Positions 43,801 through 52,560 of a stretch of DNA of 64,000 bases are shown here, in pieces. The notes below the pieces were generated by a model. It had not been told where the DNA came from and searched no databases. It worked only from the letters and a program-made list of their open reading frames with translations. The number at the start of each line of letters is the position of its first letter. Position 1 is the stretch's first letter. The translations under genes and the position numbers were made by a program. Origin of the DNA: Chitinophagaceae bacterium PMP191F (GTDB lineage Bacteria; Bacteroidota; Bacteroidia; Chitinophagales; Chitinophagaceae); the NCBI GenBank assembly GCA_001302245.1, contig LGYU01000001.1:62001-126000 (forward strand). The letters are read 5' to 3'.

Positions 43801-44212
43801 GGCTGATGAAAAGTATCGTAACACCAACGAATTGAAAAAAACATACCGGCAGATGGGACAGTTATCGGGTGGTGAAAAGGCACAGCTTACCTATACTATT
43901 TTGTGTAGCGCCATTGCTTACCAGTTTGGTATTACCCGCGAAGGCAAGAATAGCAAGAGTCTTCGTTTTATTGCAGTGGATGAGAGCTTCAGTAACCAGG
44001 ATGAAGAAAAAGCCACTTACCTGATGGAGCTGTGTAAGCAACTACACCTGCAATTGCTGGTGGTAACGCCCAGCGATAAGATCCAGATCGTACAGAATTA
44101 CATTGCGCATGTACACCTGGCGCAACGTGTAAATAACCGCCACAGCGTAATGTACAATATGACCATTAAAGAACTGCAGGAAAAGATAGCAGAACCGGAA
44201 ATGGCTAACTAA
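40814..44212 (+). CDS. MukB/SbcC-like SMC ATPase, JetC/MksB type
   Basis: The 1132-residue protein is an SMC-like ATPase. It has Walker A GSNGSGKTT at 46-54, an N-terminal motif set like JetC (YIEVYNWGTFDEHV), long coiled coils (about 270-480 and 650-860) around a hinge-like globular region, the ABC signature LSGGEK at 1017-1022, and Walker B with D1056-E1057 in IAVDESFSN. It would drive ATP-dependent DNA loop extrusion with the DUF3375 and DUF4194 subunits. A strong terminator follows at 44225. There is no JetD gene next to it. Confidence 0.92.
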   Translation: MQLNVFSTDSQKSGFRLQYIEVYNWGTFDEHVHSIRPMGETSLLTGSNGSGKTTFVDALLTLIVPEKKYRFYNQSSGSEKKGDRTEESYVMGGYGTINTGDNGATKTLYLRENKEEAYSILLANFANEAEQTVTLIQVRYFSSGDMRRVFGVAHKALKIEDDFKPFDLNGGWKKRIDQKYNKGSRKQVEWFDAASKYALRMVDVLGMQSIQALSLFNQTVGIKVLGNLDDFIRLHMLEPRNMEEQFQELKKHLGTLLDAQRNIEKAEEQIRLLQPVQQHFESFNTLKQQLHETNRYLNTATIWNSYAKNSLLQLALEESSQRMKELVQKAEDARQLIDELIEKERVTRNQVEQNKAGQRLQQLEKDLQQLQHKHKEVVQNLELFTEWCTTLHIEEKSLGDEATYGRVIKEISRIAHRLEREQRLNEDDEFDAKNSRSKADGERQRLEDELNSLLQSKNNIPGHLVNLRKDICTALKIDTNDLPYAGELMQVKSEELHWQPAIEKLLYGFSLRLLIPDKHYKKVTRYVNNTSLGARLVYYRVNDLALDLRADEDTVFEKLDFHPDHPLSHWVQQQVIQQFNYSCVDDEKVFERFDKAITINGLIKNRDRHEKDDRPGKSDASRYVMGWNNEKKKEMLIKRRNAVHDEITQADEILQRCKSRAARLQKQFYAFTRVKEHQGFSEIDIASVQRSIRKTEEQISELRESNNQLKSLTQQLDTVYQQRVQAEEERERLAGERMLLQNNIETRTQQQKELQQLLQHVTEADKDELLQFQQQHADELLAVTLDTIDGIYQSFRQKTEKKAHDLQEAVYKEETLLNRSINRIKNPSAEVLQRFPDWMGDVQQLPDEAMHAAEYKEWLDKLSTENLPRFRKDFESYINVTITYKIGGLNEEMERWEREISNSILKLNQSLGAINFNRLPDTYIQLGRRPVPDATIKEFRTRLLDALPQAANWQQSSFEEKAQHFRQKVQPLIASLDESDAYRNRVMDVRNWFEFWADEKYRNTNELKKTYRQMGQLSGGEKAQLTYTILCSAIAYQFGITREGKNSKSLRFIAVDESFSNQDEEKATYLMELCKQLHLQLLVVTPSDKIQIVQNYIAHVHLAQRVNNRHSVMYNMTIKELQEKIAEPEMAN

Positions 44213-44224
44213 TATCTTAATACC

Positions 44225-44266
44225 AGGGGCCGGTATCCTTTTAAAAGGGTGCCGGCCCCTTTTTTA
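44225..44266 (+). terminator. Terminator after the Jet-like operon
   Basis: AGGGGCCGG pairs with CCGGCCCCT, with a further inner CC/GG pairing, ending in TTTTTT. It closes the three-gene transcript. Confidence 0.9.
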
Positions 44267-44417
44267 TGGTAAAACCTTCGACCAAAACCGGTTTTCCTCG
44301 ACGAAAATCATCCCTGTTTTTTATGTAGAGGAAATAGTATTGTTGGCAGAAGGCTGCTTTTACGGGGCTGTTGTGTGTTGTTTTTTTGTGTCATCAAATC
44401 AAACACAAACAAACACC

Positions 44418-46808
44418 ATGAAACTTCTTACACAACTACTGCTGACCACTGTCATTGCCTGCTCAGTAAACAATGCATCTGCACAAACAGACAAGATCGC
44501 TTTAACCGGTACTGTATCTGACAGCACCACACATAAAATATTACCCGGTGCTACTGTACTGATTGCTGCAAAAGGCGATACATTGAAAACTGCTGCTGAT
44601 GCAAACGGAATGTTCCGTTTCAATGTACAAGCCGGTACTTATGATCTGCTGATTGAACATGTAGGATACGCTACCCGTAAGCTGGATGCTGTACCTGTAA
44701 ACAAAGCCGGCTATACACTGCAGGCGATACTGTCACATACCCCGGATAACCTGGGAGCAGTAACGGTAACTGCTGCCAAATCATTCATTGTACAGAAAAC
44801 AGATAAGATTACGTTGAATATAGCACAAAGCCCACTGGCTGCCGGCGATAATGTATACGAGGTAATCAAACGTGCGCCGGGTATGCAGGAGCAGGGCGGA
44901 CTGCGTTTTCGTGGAAAAAGTGTAACCGTTTTGATGGATGGTCGTCAATTAAACCTCTCCGGTGATGACCTGAAAACATTCCTTACAGCTATGCCTGCCA
45001 ATACCGTTGATAAAATAGAGGTGCTGACACAGCCATCCGCTAAGTATGATGCACAGGGAGGAATTGTTGTCAACATTGTATCGGCCAAAAACAAAAGCCT
45101 GGGATTGAACGGCGTGGCTACAGCTGGTATTGGCAGCGGACGTTACCTGCGCTATAATGGCGGTATCAGTCTTAACTACCGTAACTCAAAAATGAATGTA
45201 TACGGCAGCGTGGATTACCTGCATACAAAAACATACAATGAACTGCATGCCGATAGAAAACTACTGGCGCACTCCATTATCAATGACGAACAGCAGATCA
45301 TCTACAAAAACGACAACAATACTTTTAAAGTAGGAATGGATTACGATCTGAGTAAAAGAAGCAGTTTCGGTGTGCTGGTAAAAGGTATTGCCGGCTTCCG
45401 CAAAAAAGCAAGTGATGGAACTACTATTAACAATTATGATGATGGTAATGATTCTTCTTCTTCTGTAGCACAACATGGCAGATCATCCATTGTAACACCT
45501 GCGGTGAATGTGTATTATAAAGCCAAATTGGGTAGTAAAGGCGGTGATCTTTCTCTCAATATTGATTACCTGAGATACAATAAAGCCTGGAAGGATTATT
45601 TCACTACCCGTTACTTTGATGGAAAGGGTACTGAATACGCCAATCCTTACCTGTTGCGCGATAATTCTCCCGGTAACAATACTATTCGATCCTTTACTGC
45701 TGACTATAGCTTTTCTGCCAATAAGATAAAATATGAAACAGGCATCAAAACAGTGCTTACCACAACAGATAACGATATTGTATGGGAGCAAAATAAGGAC
45801 GGCGTATGGACATGGGATGAAGGTAAAAGCAATCGTTTTGTATATGATGAAAATATCAATGCTGCGTATGTTACAGCAGCCAGTTCCTGGAAAAAATTTG
45901 ACTGGCAACTGGGTGTACGTGCAGAACAGACCAATAGCAAGGGTAACTCAGTGACTTTAGGAAAGATCAACCGCAGCAGTTATTTCAAACTTTTCCCTTC
46001 CGCAAGCATTGGTTTTAACCAGTCTGAAGACCAGCAGTTCAGTTTGTCTTATAGCCGTAAAATTGAACGTTTTGGTTTCAATATTGTGAATCCTTTCATT
46101 GTGTACCAGAATCAATATGCCTATTCACAGGGCAACCCTGATATTAAGCCTTCATTCTCTGATAATTTTGAAGCCGGATGGTCTTATAAAAACGAATGGC
46201 TTGTTTCTCTTGCCTACAGCCGCTATACTGATGTGTTGTTTGATGTGTTCAAAAAAGATGTGGTATCCGGTGCTATGGTCAGTACTTATGGTAACATGAA
46301 TGGCGCACAACAGGCTACACTGGATGTTTCCTGGACTAAATCTTTCTTCAATAACAAATTCACTACCAGCAATAACCTGGGCGGCTTGTATGCCGGATAC
46401 AAAACATCTGGCAAAGCGATGTTAAACCAGTCTGCCTTTACAGGTTATTTTTCAAGCCAGAATACATTCATGTTTGGAAAAGGTTTCAGAAGTGAATTGA
46501 ACATTTCTTATTCTTCTCCGTTGGTGCTGGCTCCTTATCGTTACAAAGACCAGTTTGTGATGAGTGCAGGGATCTCTAAAGCTGTACTGCAGAAAAAAGG
46601 CACTATTACATTAAGTGTATCAGATCTGCTGAATTCTGCCCGTCAGCGCTATACCATTTCATCCGAAGATATTTATGCGGTAAGCACTAATAAATCAGAA
46701 AGCCGCTTTGTACGACTCACTTTTAATTGGAAATTCGGCAATAGCCAGGTAAAATCAAGTAAAAACCGTAAGTCGGGAGTTGATGATGTACAGAAAAGGA
46801 TGAATTAA
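44418..46808 (+). CDS. Outer-membrane TonB-dependent receptor-like protein
   Basis: The 796-residue protein has a signal peptide (MKLLTQLLLTTVIACSVNNASAQ), a carboxypeptidase-regulatory-like domain (about 30-110: LTGTVSDSTTHKILPGATV), a plug domain (about 115-230: VYEVIKRAPGMQE and SVTVLMDGRQL), and a C-terminal 22-strand-type beta-barrel with many aromatic/basic repeats. This is the OMP_b-brl_3-type layout of Bacteroidota. It has no SusD partner beside it. The frame is open from 44340, but the ATG at 44418 opens the signal peptide. The substrate is unknown. Confidence 0.87.
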   Translation: MKLLTQLLLTTVIACSVNNASAQTDKIALTGTVSDSTTHKILPGATVLIAAKGDTLKTAADANGMFRFNVQAGTYDLLIEHVGYATRKLDAVPVNKAGYTLQAILSHTPDNLGAVTVTAAKSFIVQKTDKITLNIAQSPLAAGDNVYEVIKRAPGMQEQGGLRFRGKSVTVLMDGRQLNLSGDDLKTFLTAMPANTVDKIEVLTQPSAKYDAQGGIVVNIVSAKNKSLGLNGVATAGIGSGRYLRYNGGISLNYRNSKMNVYGSVDYLHTKTYNELHADRKLLAHSIINDEQQIIYKNDNNTFKVGMDYDLSKRSSFGVLVKGIAGFRKKASDGTTINNYDDGNDSSSSVAQHGRSSIVTPAVNVYYKAKLGSKGGDLSLNIDYLRYNKAWKDYFTTRYFDGKGTEYANPYLLRDNSPGNNTIRSFTADYSFSANKIKYETGIKTVLTTTDNDIVWEQNKDGVWTWDEGKSNRFVYDENINAAYVTAASSWKKFDWQLGVRAEQTNSKGNSVTLGKINRSSYFKLFPSASIGFNQSEDQQFSLSYSRKIERFGFNIVNPFIVYQNQYAYSQGNPDIKPSFSDNFEAGWSYKNEWLVSLAYSRYTDVLFDVFKKDVVSGAMVSTYGNMNGAQQATLDVSWTKSFFNNKFTTSNNLGGLYAGYKTSGKAMLNQSAFTGYFSSQNTFMFGKGFRSELNISYSSPLVLAPYRYKDQFVMSAGISKAVLQKKGTITLSVSDLLNSARQRYTISSEDIYAVSTNKSESRFVRLTFNWKFGNSQVKSSKNRKSGVDDVQKRMN

Positions 46809-46972
46809 GGTACAAGGGAGTATGGGTCAGGAAGTAAAAAGTTGAGAAGTTGATAAGACTCTGTACTAATGGCTTAACCCACGTATCATTTCAGTAATAA
46901 TATCCGACAGTTGGTGTTTATTTTGATAAAAACGGGCGTACATATTACGCCTGTTTTTTTATTTTGCGGTAC

Positions 46973-47476
46973 ATGAATATGGAATTGCAATATGGCATCA
47001 GTTCTATCGACGAAATAGAACAGCTTAGAGCATTGAATATAAAGGCCTATTCACAGTTTTCGGAAGTACTTACCAAAGAGAACTGGGATAAGCTGGGTGC
47101 CGGTATCCGCAATCATGAAAGACTGGAGCAATTGATCTGTAAGTCAACGGTATTTGTATGTCGTAACGGACAACAGCTTGCAGGTGTTTCCTATTTTGTT
47201 CCGCAGGGAAATCCTACCGATGTTTTCCAGGAAGACTGGAGTTGTTTACGAATGGTAGGTGTTGATCCTGCCTATCGCGGACAAGGAATTGCACGGCAAC
47301 TGGTTCTTCGCTGTATTGAATATGCGCGGTCTACCGGTGAACATACCATTGCGCTGCATACATCAGAATTTATGGATGCTGCGCGACATATTTATGAATC
47401 AGCAGGATTTGTCAGGATAAAAGAATTGCCCAACCTTTTTGGAAAAAAATACTGGTTGTACCTGTTGAAATTATAA
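46973..47476 (+). CDS. GNAT-family N-acetyltransferase
   Basis: The 167-residue protein has the acetyl-CoA-binding loop MVGVDPAYRGQGIARQLVLRCIEYAR and C-terminal ESAGFVRIKELPNLF, typical of GNAT enzymes. It starts at the ATG at 46973, or at 46979 (MELQYG); a TTG at 46964 is unlikely. The acceptor is unknown. The 164-base spacer before it contains short GTACAAGG-type words and no clear terminator. Confidence 0.85.
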   Translation: MNMELQYGISSIDEIEQLRALNIKAYSQFSEVLTKENWDKLGAGIRNHERLEQLICKSTVFVCRNGQQLAGVSYFVPQGNPTDVFQEDWSCLRMVGVDPAYRGQGIARQLVLRCIEYARSTGEHTIALHTSEFMDAARHIYESAGFVRIKELPNLFGKKYWLYLLKL

Positions 47477-47535
47477 AAAAATAAAAATATCCGACAGGTG
47501 CCTTACCTGCCGGACAGATAAGTTGAAGTGACAGA

Positions 47536-48105
47536 TCAGAACCTGCAACGGGCGCCTATATTCAATACACCGCCAAAACCAAATCCTGCTTCGCCGTACA
47601 CACTGATCTTTCCACCGGTTTCAAGACCAATAGCATTGAGGTGATAATTTGCAAAAGTCTTGTTTTGGTGATCGGCATAATAGCTTTGCCGGGCGAAGGT
47701 GAGGCCAAGCGCAATACCGGAATACAATTTGAAAAAACCGGTTGTCCAGTAATAATCAACACGAGGGGCAATAGTAAAAAAGCTGCTGTTGACAGTACCG
47801 TAGCTGTTGCCGCTGTTATCAGTGGCGCTTTGTGTGATGCGTTGAAAAGCGAGGCTGCCTCCTGCTTTAAAGCGTCTTTTACCAGCTTGCAGATTCATAA
47901 TAAAGGCACCGGTGTTGCTCCGGTTTTTTAAATTCGCCTGCGCACCATTTACACTGATGGGGAGTATTTCTGAAAAACCATCAATCACAGCCGGACTGGT
48001 AACCATTCCATAGCCAATAGAAAAAGCATTTCTTTTACCATAGTCTTCCTGTGCTGAAGCCGTTGCGCAGATGAATAGCGCACATAACCATAAGATGTGT
48101 TTCAT
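47536..48105 (-). CDS. Outer-membrane beta-barrel-like protein
   Basis: The 189-residue protein has a signal peptide (MKHILWLCALFICATASAQ) and a mature part made of alternating aromatic, polar and glycine-rich strands that ends in a terminal Phe (NIGARCRF), as expected for an outer-membrane barrel of about eight strands. I do not recognise a specific family. It is convergent with the acetyltransferase gene. It is too small for a transporter; a structural or receptor-like role is possible. Confidence 0.75.
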   Translation of the reverse strand: MKHILWLCALFICATASAQEDYGKRNAFSIGYGMVTSPAVIDGFSEILPISVNGAQANLKNRSNTGAFIMNLQAGKRRFKAGGSLAFQRITQSATDNSGNSYGTVNSSFFTIAPRVDYYWTTGFFKLYSGIALGLTFARQSYYADHQNKTFANYHLNAIGLETGGKISVYGEAGFGFGGVLNIGARCRF

Positions 48106-48285
48106 AATCCCCGGTTTAAGTAGTTAAGGATAGATATACAGTATAAGTGTAGTCAACACCATACCAGAAAATGTTAAATGATGCTGTAACCCTTTTCCAT
48201 AAAGGCTTTGGTTGCATATATGAAAACCATTATGTGATTGGCTGCCGGGGAATAAGCGGGTAATATATTCTACAGGTAATGAGGA

Positions 48286-49170
48286 TCAGATAAATTTTCT
48301 TACGCCTGATGATACATAGGCATTACGGAATTCTTTCGGTGTACAATCTTTTTTCTTTTTAAAAATGCGATTGAAGTTAGAGATGTTATTAAATCCACAC
48401 TTGTATGCGATCTCAGTAACATTATGCGTGGTTTCAATCAACAGGCGTGATGCATGTCCCAATCGAATCTCATTGAGCGTATCGATAAAAGTAGTACCGG
48501 TACGCAGTTTAAAGAAGCGACTGAATGCCACATCGGTCATGGCAGATAAGCGGGATACTTCGGAAAGCGTAATGTTCTTTTCAAAATTGCTGTTCAGGTA
48601 CTGCATCACTTTTTCAACACGCCGGCTGTTGTAGGAAAACGTTTCCATATTGCTGAAAGAGGCATCTGACAACGTACGCATGTTACGTGAAATAGAAAGA
48701 TCGTGCAGTATTGACATCAGCTCCAGTACAGAATCAAAGCCATGTTTTTGTGGCAGTACAATAAGCCGTGGCATAATGGCCTGTGTGGTCTCACGTGAGA
48801 AAAGAATACCTCGTAATGATTGTTCAAACATGTTCTTGATAAAACTCATCTGGTTGCGGTGCAGAAAGGTTTCTTCAAAAAGATTACGGTGAAACTGAAT
48901 GGTGATCTCTTTGATCTCAGTGCTTTTACATTTATGTGTAAACCAGCCATGCTGCAGGTTAGGACCCACCAGTACCAGCTCAAGATCATTGATCTCTTCC
49001 ATGTGATCGCCGATCATGCGTTTGGCATGTGGTGCGTTCTGTATAAAATTCAATTCAAATTCTTCGTGATAATGTAGCGGAAAATCGAACTCGGTTTTAA
49101 CACGTGAAAAAATAGTAAAGCAATCGTTTTGTGTAAGCGGAGTGATCTCCCGGAGGATCTTACTTTTCAT
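48286..49170 (-). CDS. AraC-family transcriptional regulator of the mannan locus
   Basis: The 294-residue protein has an N-terminal cupin-like sensor domain (about 20-130, with FDFPLHYHEEFELNFI and LVLVGPNLQHGWF) and two C-terminal AraC helix-turn-helix motifs (LSEVSRLSAMTDVAFSRFFKLRTGTTF and VTEIAYKCGFNNISNFNRIFKKKKDCTPKEF; about 190-285). The ATG at 49170 is chosen; a TTG at 49188 would add only six residues. It is divergent from the SusC gene of the mannan locus and probably activates it by binding the 226-base spacer. Confidence 0.9.
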   Translation of the reverse strand: MKSKILREITPLTQNDCFTIFSRVKTEFDFPLHYHEEFELNFIQNAPHAKRMIGDHMEEINDLELVLVGPNLQHGWFTHKCKSTEIKEITIQFHRNLFEETFLHRNQMSFIKNMFEQSLRGILFSRETTQAIMPRLIVLPQKHGFDSVLELMSILHDLSISRNMRTLSDASFSNMETFSYNSRRVEKVMQYLNSNFEKNITLSEVSRLSAMTDVAFSRFFKLRTGTTFIDTLNEIRLGHASRLLIETTHNVTEIAYKCGFNNISNFNRIFKKKKDCTPKEFRNAYVSSGVRKFI

Positions 49171-49396
49171 ACAGCCATCATTTGACAAATGAAAGGTATA
49201 AAAAATATCATTATTTGTAAATAAAGTATTGTAGAATGGTTAACCGAAAATAAATTTTATAATATTGATAGTTAATCTGTTATGTCTATCTATAAAAAAT
49301 GAATTGCAATTCAATTTAAAAAATACAATAAACAGTTAAAAAAGTATTAATAATTAAATGATATTAAAAATACTTTTGGATAAACACGATTGCTAT
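49171..49396. promoter_or_regulatory. Divergent promoter region of the mannan locus
   Basis: The AT-rich spacer contains a perfect 14-bp palindrome at 49300-49313 (TGAATTGCAATTCA) and a TACTTTTG -7 box at 49371-49378, 18 nt before the SusC start. No TTTG box is at the right distance, as expected for an activator-dependent promoter. Confidence 0.65.
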
Positions 49397-52300
49397 ATGA
49401 GAATTCACTCCTTACAAAGGGTACTCATCACTTTTGTATGTGTGCTCTCCTTCCTGATACTGCGTGCGCAGGAAAAGATAATCACCGGTATCATTTCCGA
49501 CGAAAATGGAAATCCGTTGTCACAAGCTACAGTAACTGCCAAAGGTACCAGTAAACATGTGTCTACTGATGCCAACGGTGCATTTAGGTTGCCTGTAACA
49601 GATGGGGTTAAAACCATTACTATTACTTATGTAGGTATGAAGCCGCAGGATGTTTCCATAGATGGAAAAACCAATGTGCTGGTAACATTGCGATTGCTGG
49701 ATTCAAAACTGAGTGAAATTGTAGTGATTGGTTATGGAACCAGGCGAAGGGCAGACGTAACTTCTTCCATTGCATCATTGAGTGCAAAGGATATTAAAAG
49801 TTTGCCGGTTGCCGGTGCCGATCAGGCCATGCAAGGAAAAATAGCAGGTGTTACAGTAAATAATAATGGTGGTCAGCCGGGTGGCGGTGTATCAGTGCGT
49901 GTGCGGGGTATTACTTCGGTAAATAACAATGAACCTTTGTATGTAGTGGATGGTGTACCGATCCTGACCTCTACCAGCAGTACAGCCTTTAATGTATTGG
50001 GAGGTGGTGGCGGACAAACTTCCAATAGTATACTGGCCACACTGAATCCCAACGACATTGAATCTATTGATGTGTTGAAAGATGCGTCTGCGCAAGCTAT
50101 TTATGGTTCGCAAGGTGCTAATGGAGTTGTGATCATCAATACCAAAAGAGGTAAAACAGGTGAGGGCAAGATTAACTATGATATGTACTATGGCTGGCAG
50201 ATGTTGCCAAAAAAACTGGATATGATGAACCTGCGCAATTTTGCGCGTTACCAGAATCAGATCACTGCTGAAACCGGTAATACACCAACAGCAGAATTTA
50301 AAGATCCTGATGTGCTGGGTAATGGTACTGACTGGCAGGATGCTATCTTCCAGACTGGCAATGTGCAGAACCACCAGTTGAGTTTTTCCGGCGGTCAGAA
50401 CAAAACAAATTATTATTTCTCCCTGAACTATTTTGACCAGACTGGTATTGTAATTGGTGCCAATTTTAACCGATATGCGTTACGGTTTAATCTTGATCAC
50501 CAGGTAAAAAGTTGGTTCAGGGCTGGGATCAGTTCCAATGCTTCTAAAACAAAACAAAAACTTACACTGGCCGATGAGCAGGACGGAACGATTACGCAGG
50601 GTTTGATACAAAGTCCACTGATACCGGTGAAAAACCTGGATGGAAGCTGGGGCGGTCCTTCTACCGTTGGCGGTATACAATACTATCAGGATAACCCGGT
50701 GGCCAAAGCGCAGTTGCGCAATTTAAGATCAGGTCAGACAAAAGTATTCGGAAATGTATACGGTGAGTTGATCCTGGGAAAACATCTTACCATCCGCAAT
50801 GAGTTGGGGTATGATTTCCAGTTAACCGAAAACATGGCGCACCAGCGCAAGGGCAATATCGGTACTACGCCGGTACAAAGCCACCTGATTGAAGGACGAA
50901 ACAATAGTTATTACTGGGTACTGCGCAATTATATTAACTATAACCAGTCATTTAAAAAACATAACATCAGTGCTACTGCAGGGCATGAAGCGCAGTATTC
51001 TCATTATGATTATACCCAACTGGAACGATACAACCTGGTGTCTGACGACCTGGAGGCTATCAATGCCGGTGAAGCTAATAAAGATGCGCAAACGTTGCAG
51101 GGTGGAAAAGGAGAGTGGGCCATGGAATCTTACTTCGCCCGTGCCGGTTATACTTATGATGATCGTTATTCACTGAACCTGTCGTTCAGAGCAGATGCTT
51201 CCGCCAATTTTGGTCCCAACAACAAATGGGGTTATTTCCCAAGTGCTTCCGTAGGCTGGACAGTAACCAATGAAAAATTCATGAAAAATGTGAAAGCACT
51301 GAGTTATCTGAAACTTCGTTTGGGAGCCGGCGCAGTAGGTAATCAGAATGCACCATCAGGCGCACCCAATCCTCCGTACGCTTCTGCAGTTATTTTGCGC
51401 ACCACCGGTTTTGGTACAGGTGGCTTTATCAGAAACGTTGGCAATCCTGATCTGAAATGGGAATCTGTTATTACTTACAACGCAGGTGTTGATGCAGGAT
51501 TTTTTGACCGCGCTATAGAACTGAATGTGGATGTATACAAAAAAGTAACAAAGGATATGTTGCTATTCAGTTCTGCACCACGTTTTACAGGGCTGGGCAC
51601 CAATTATAATGATGTACTGGCACCGGTGGTAAATGCAGGACAGATGACCAATACCGGTATTGATATTGCGCTGACCACTTACAATATCAACCGGAAAGAT
51701 TTTACATGGAAAACCAATGCCATTTTCTCACATTACAAAAACAGGCTGGATAAACTCATCAATGCAAATTCTTCTATTGATGGCAAGATCGTATACGAGA
51801 CGATCCTGATCACACATACTGTACCGGGTCAGGCAGTAGGTTCATTCTTTGGATTACAGACAGATGGATTGTTCCGTTCACAGGCTGATCTGAACAGCAG
51901 TTATCCGCAGTTTGGCTTACCTGTATCACAGGCCGGTACATGGCTGGGTGATGTACGTTTTAAAGACCAGGATGGCAGTAAAACCATTGATGATAAAGAT
52001 GTGGTGTTTATCGGAAGTCCGCATCCCAAATTCACGTATGGTCTTACCAATAACTTCCAGTATAAAGGATTTGATCTGTCCATCTTTTTGCAGGGGAGCT
52101 ATGGTGCTAAGATCTATAACTTCTTACGTCGTAGCCTGGAAGGCATGGAAAACCTGTACAACAACCAGCTGAAAGATGTATTGAACCGCTATACTGCAGA
52201 TAATACAAATGGTTCTTTACCACGATTTACTGCTTCCAATAAAAACAATACAGCAATCTCAGATCGTTTTATAGAAAGCGGCTCTTACCTGCGTATCCAG

Positions 52301-52525
52301 AATATATCCCTGGGATATAATCTGCCGAAAGAATTTATCCGCAAAGCACATTTTTCCAGTGCCCGTATTTATGTGTCTGCACAGAATCTGTACACGTTCA
52401 CCAAATACAAAGGGTATGATCCGGAGATTGGCGCCTTTAACAAAAGTATCAGCTTAATGAATATTGATAACGGGCACTATCCAAACCCGCGGTCTGTTAC
52501 CGTTGGTGCAAACATAGAATTTTAA
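49397..52525 (+). CDS. SusC/RagA-family TonB-linked outer-membrane protein (mannan locus)
   Basis: SusC proteins import oligosaccharides across the outer membrane with TonB energy and a SusD lid. The 1042-residue protein has a signal peptide (MRIHSLQRVLITFVCVLSFLILRAQ), a carboxypeptidase-regulatory-like domain (about 27-105), a plug with VVIGYGTRRRADVTSSIASL and VSVRVRGITSVNNNEPLYVVDGVP, and a barrel ending in VTVGANIEF. These are classic SusC marks. It is the first gene of the mannan operon; SusD starts 35 nt later. The ATG at 49397 opens the signal peptide. Confidence 0.95.
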   Translation: MRIHSLQRVLITFVCVLSFLILRAQEKIITGIISDENGNPLSQATVTAKGTSKHVSTDANGAFRLPVTDGVKTITITYVGMKPQDVSIDGKTNVLVTLRLLDSKLSEIVVIGYGTRRRADVTSSIASLSAKDIKSLPVAGADQAMQGKIAGVTVNNNGGQPGGGVSVRVRGITSVNNNEPLYVVDGVPILTSTSSTAFNVLGGGGGQTSNSILATLNPNDIESIDVLKDASAQAIYGSQGANGVVIINTKRGKTGEGKINYDMYYGWQMLPKKLDMMNLRNFARYQNQITAETGNTPTAEFKDPDVLGNGTDWQDAIFQTGNVQNHQLSFSGGQNKTNYYFSLNYFDQTGIVIGANFNRYALRFNLDHQVKSWFRAGISSNASKTKQKLTLADEQDGTITQGLIQSPLIPVKNLDGSWGGPSTVGGIQYYQDNPVAKAQLRNLRSGQTKVFGNVYGELILGKHLTIRNELGYDFQLTENMAHQRKGNIGTTPVQSHLIEGRNNSYYWVLRNYINYNQSFKKHNISATAGHEAQYSHYDYTQLERYNLVSDDLEAINAGEANKDAQTLQGGKGEWAMESYFARAGYTYDDRYSLNLSFRADASANFGPNNKWGYFPSASVGWTVTNEKFMKNVKALSYLKLRLGAGAVGNQNAPSGAPNPPYASAVILRTTGFGTGGFIRNVGNPDLKWESVITYNAGVDAGFFDRAIELNVDVYKKVTKDMLLFSSAPRFTGLGTNYNDVLAPVVNAGQMTNTGIDIALTTYNINRKDFTWKTNAIFSHYKNRLDKLINANSSIDGKIVYETILITHTVPGQAVGSFFGLQTDGLFRSQADLNSSYPQFGLPVSQAGTWLGDVRFKDQDGSKTIDDKDVVFIGSPHPKFTYGLTNNFQYKGFDLSIFLQGSYGAKIYNFLRRSLEGMENLYNNQLKDVLNRYTADNTNGSLPRFTASNKNNTAISDRFIESGSYLRIQNISLGYNLPKEFIRKAHFSSARIYVSAQNLYTFTKYKGYDPEIGAFNKSISLMNIDNGHYPNPRSVTVGANIEF

Positions 52526-52560
52526 GCCTTTTATCCTCTACTATCAAAAGCTTGCACAAA

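Noticed and set aside
44285-44296. Palindrome AAAACCGGTTTT before the TonB-dependent receptor gene
   Set aside because: It is a short palindrome without a regulator nearby or a second copy; expected by chance at this scale.
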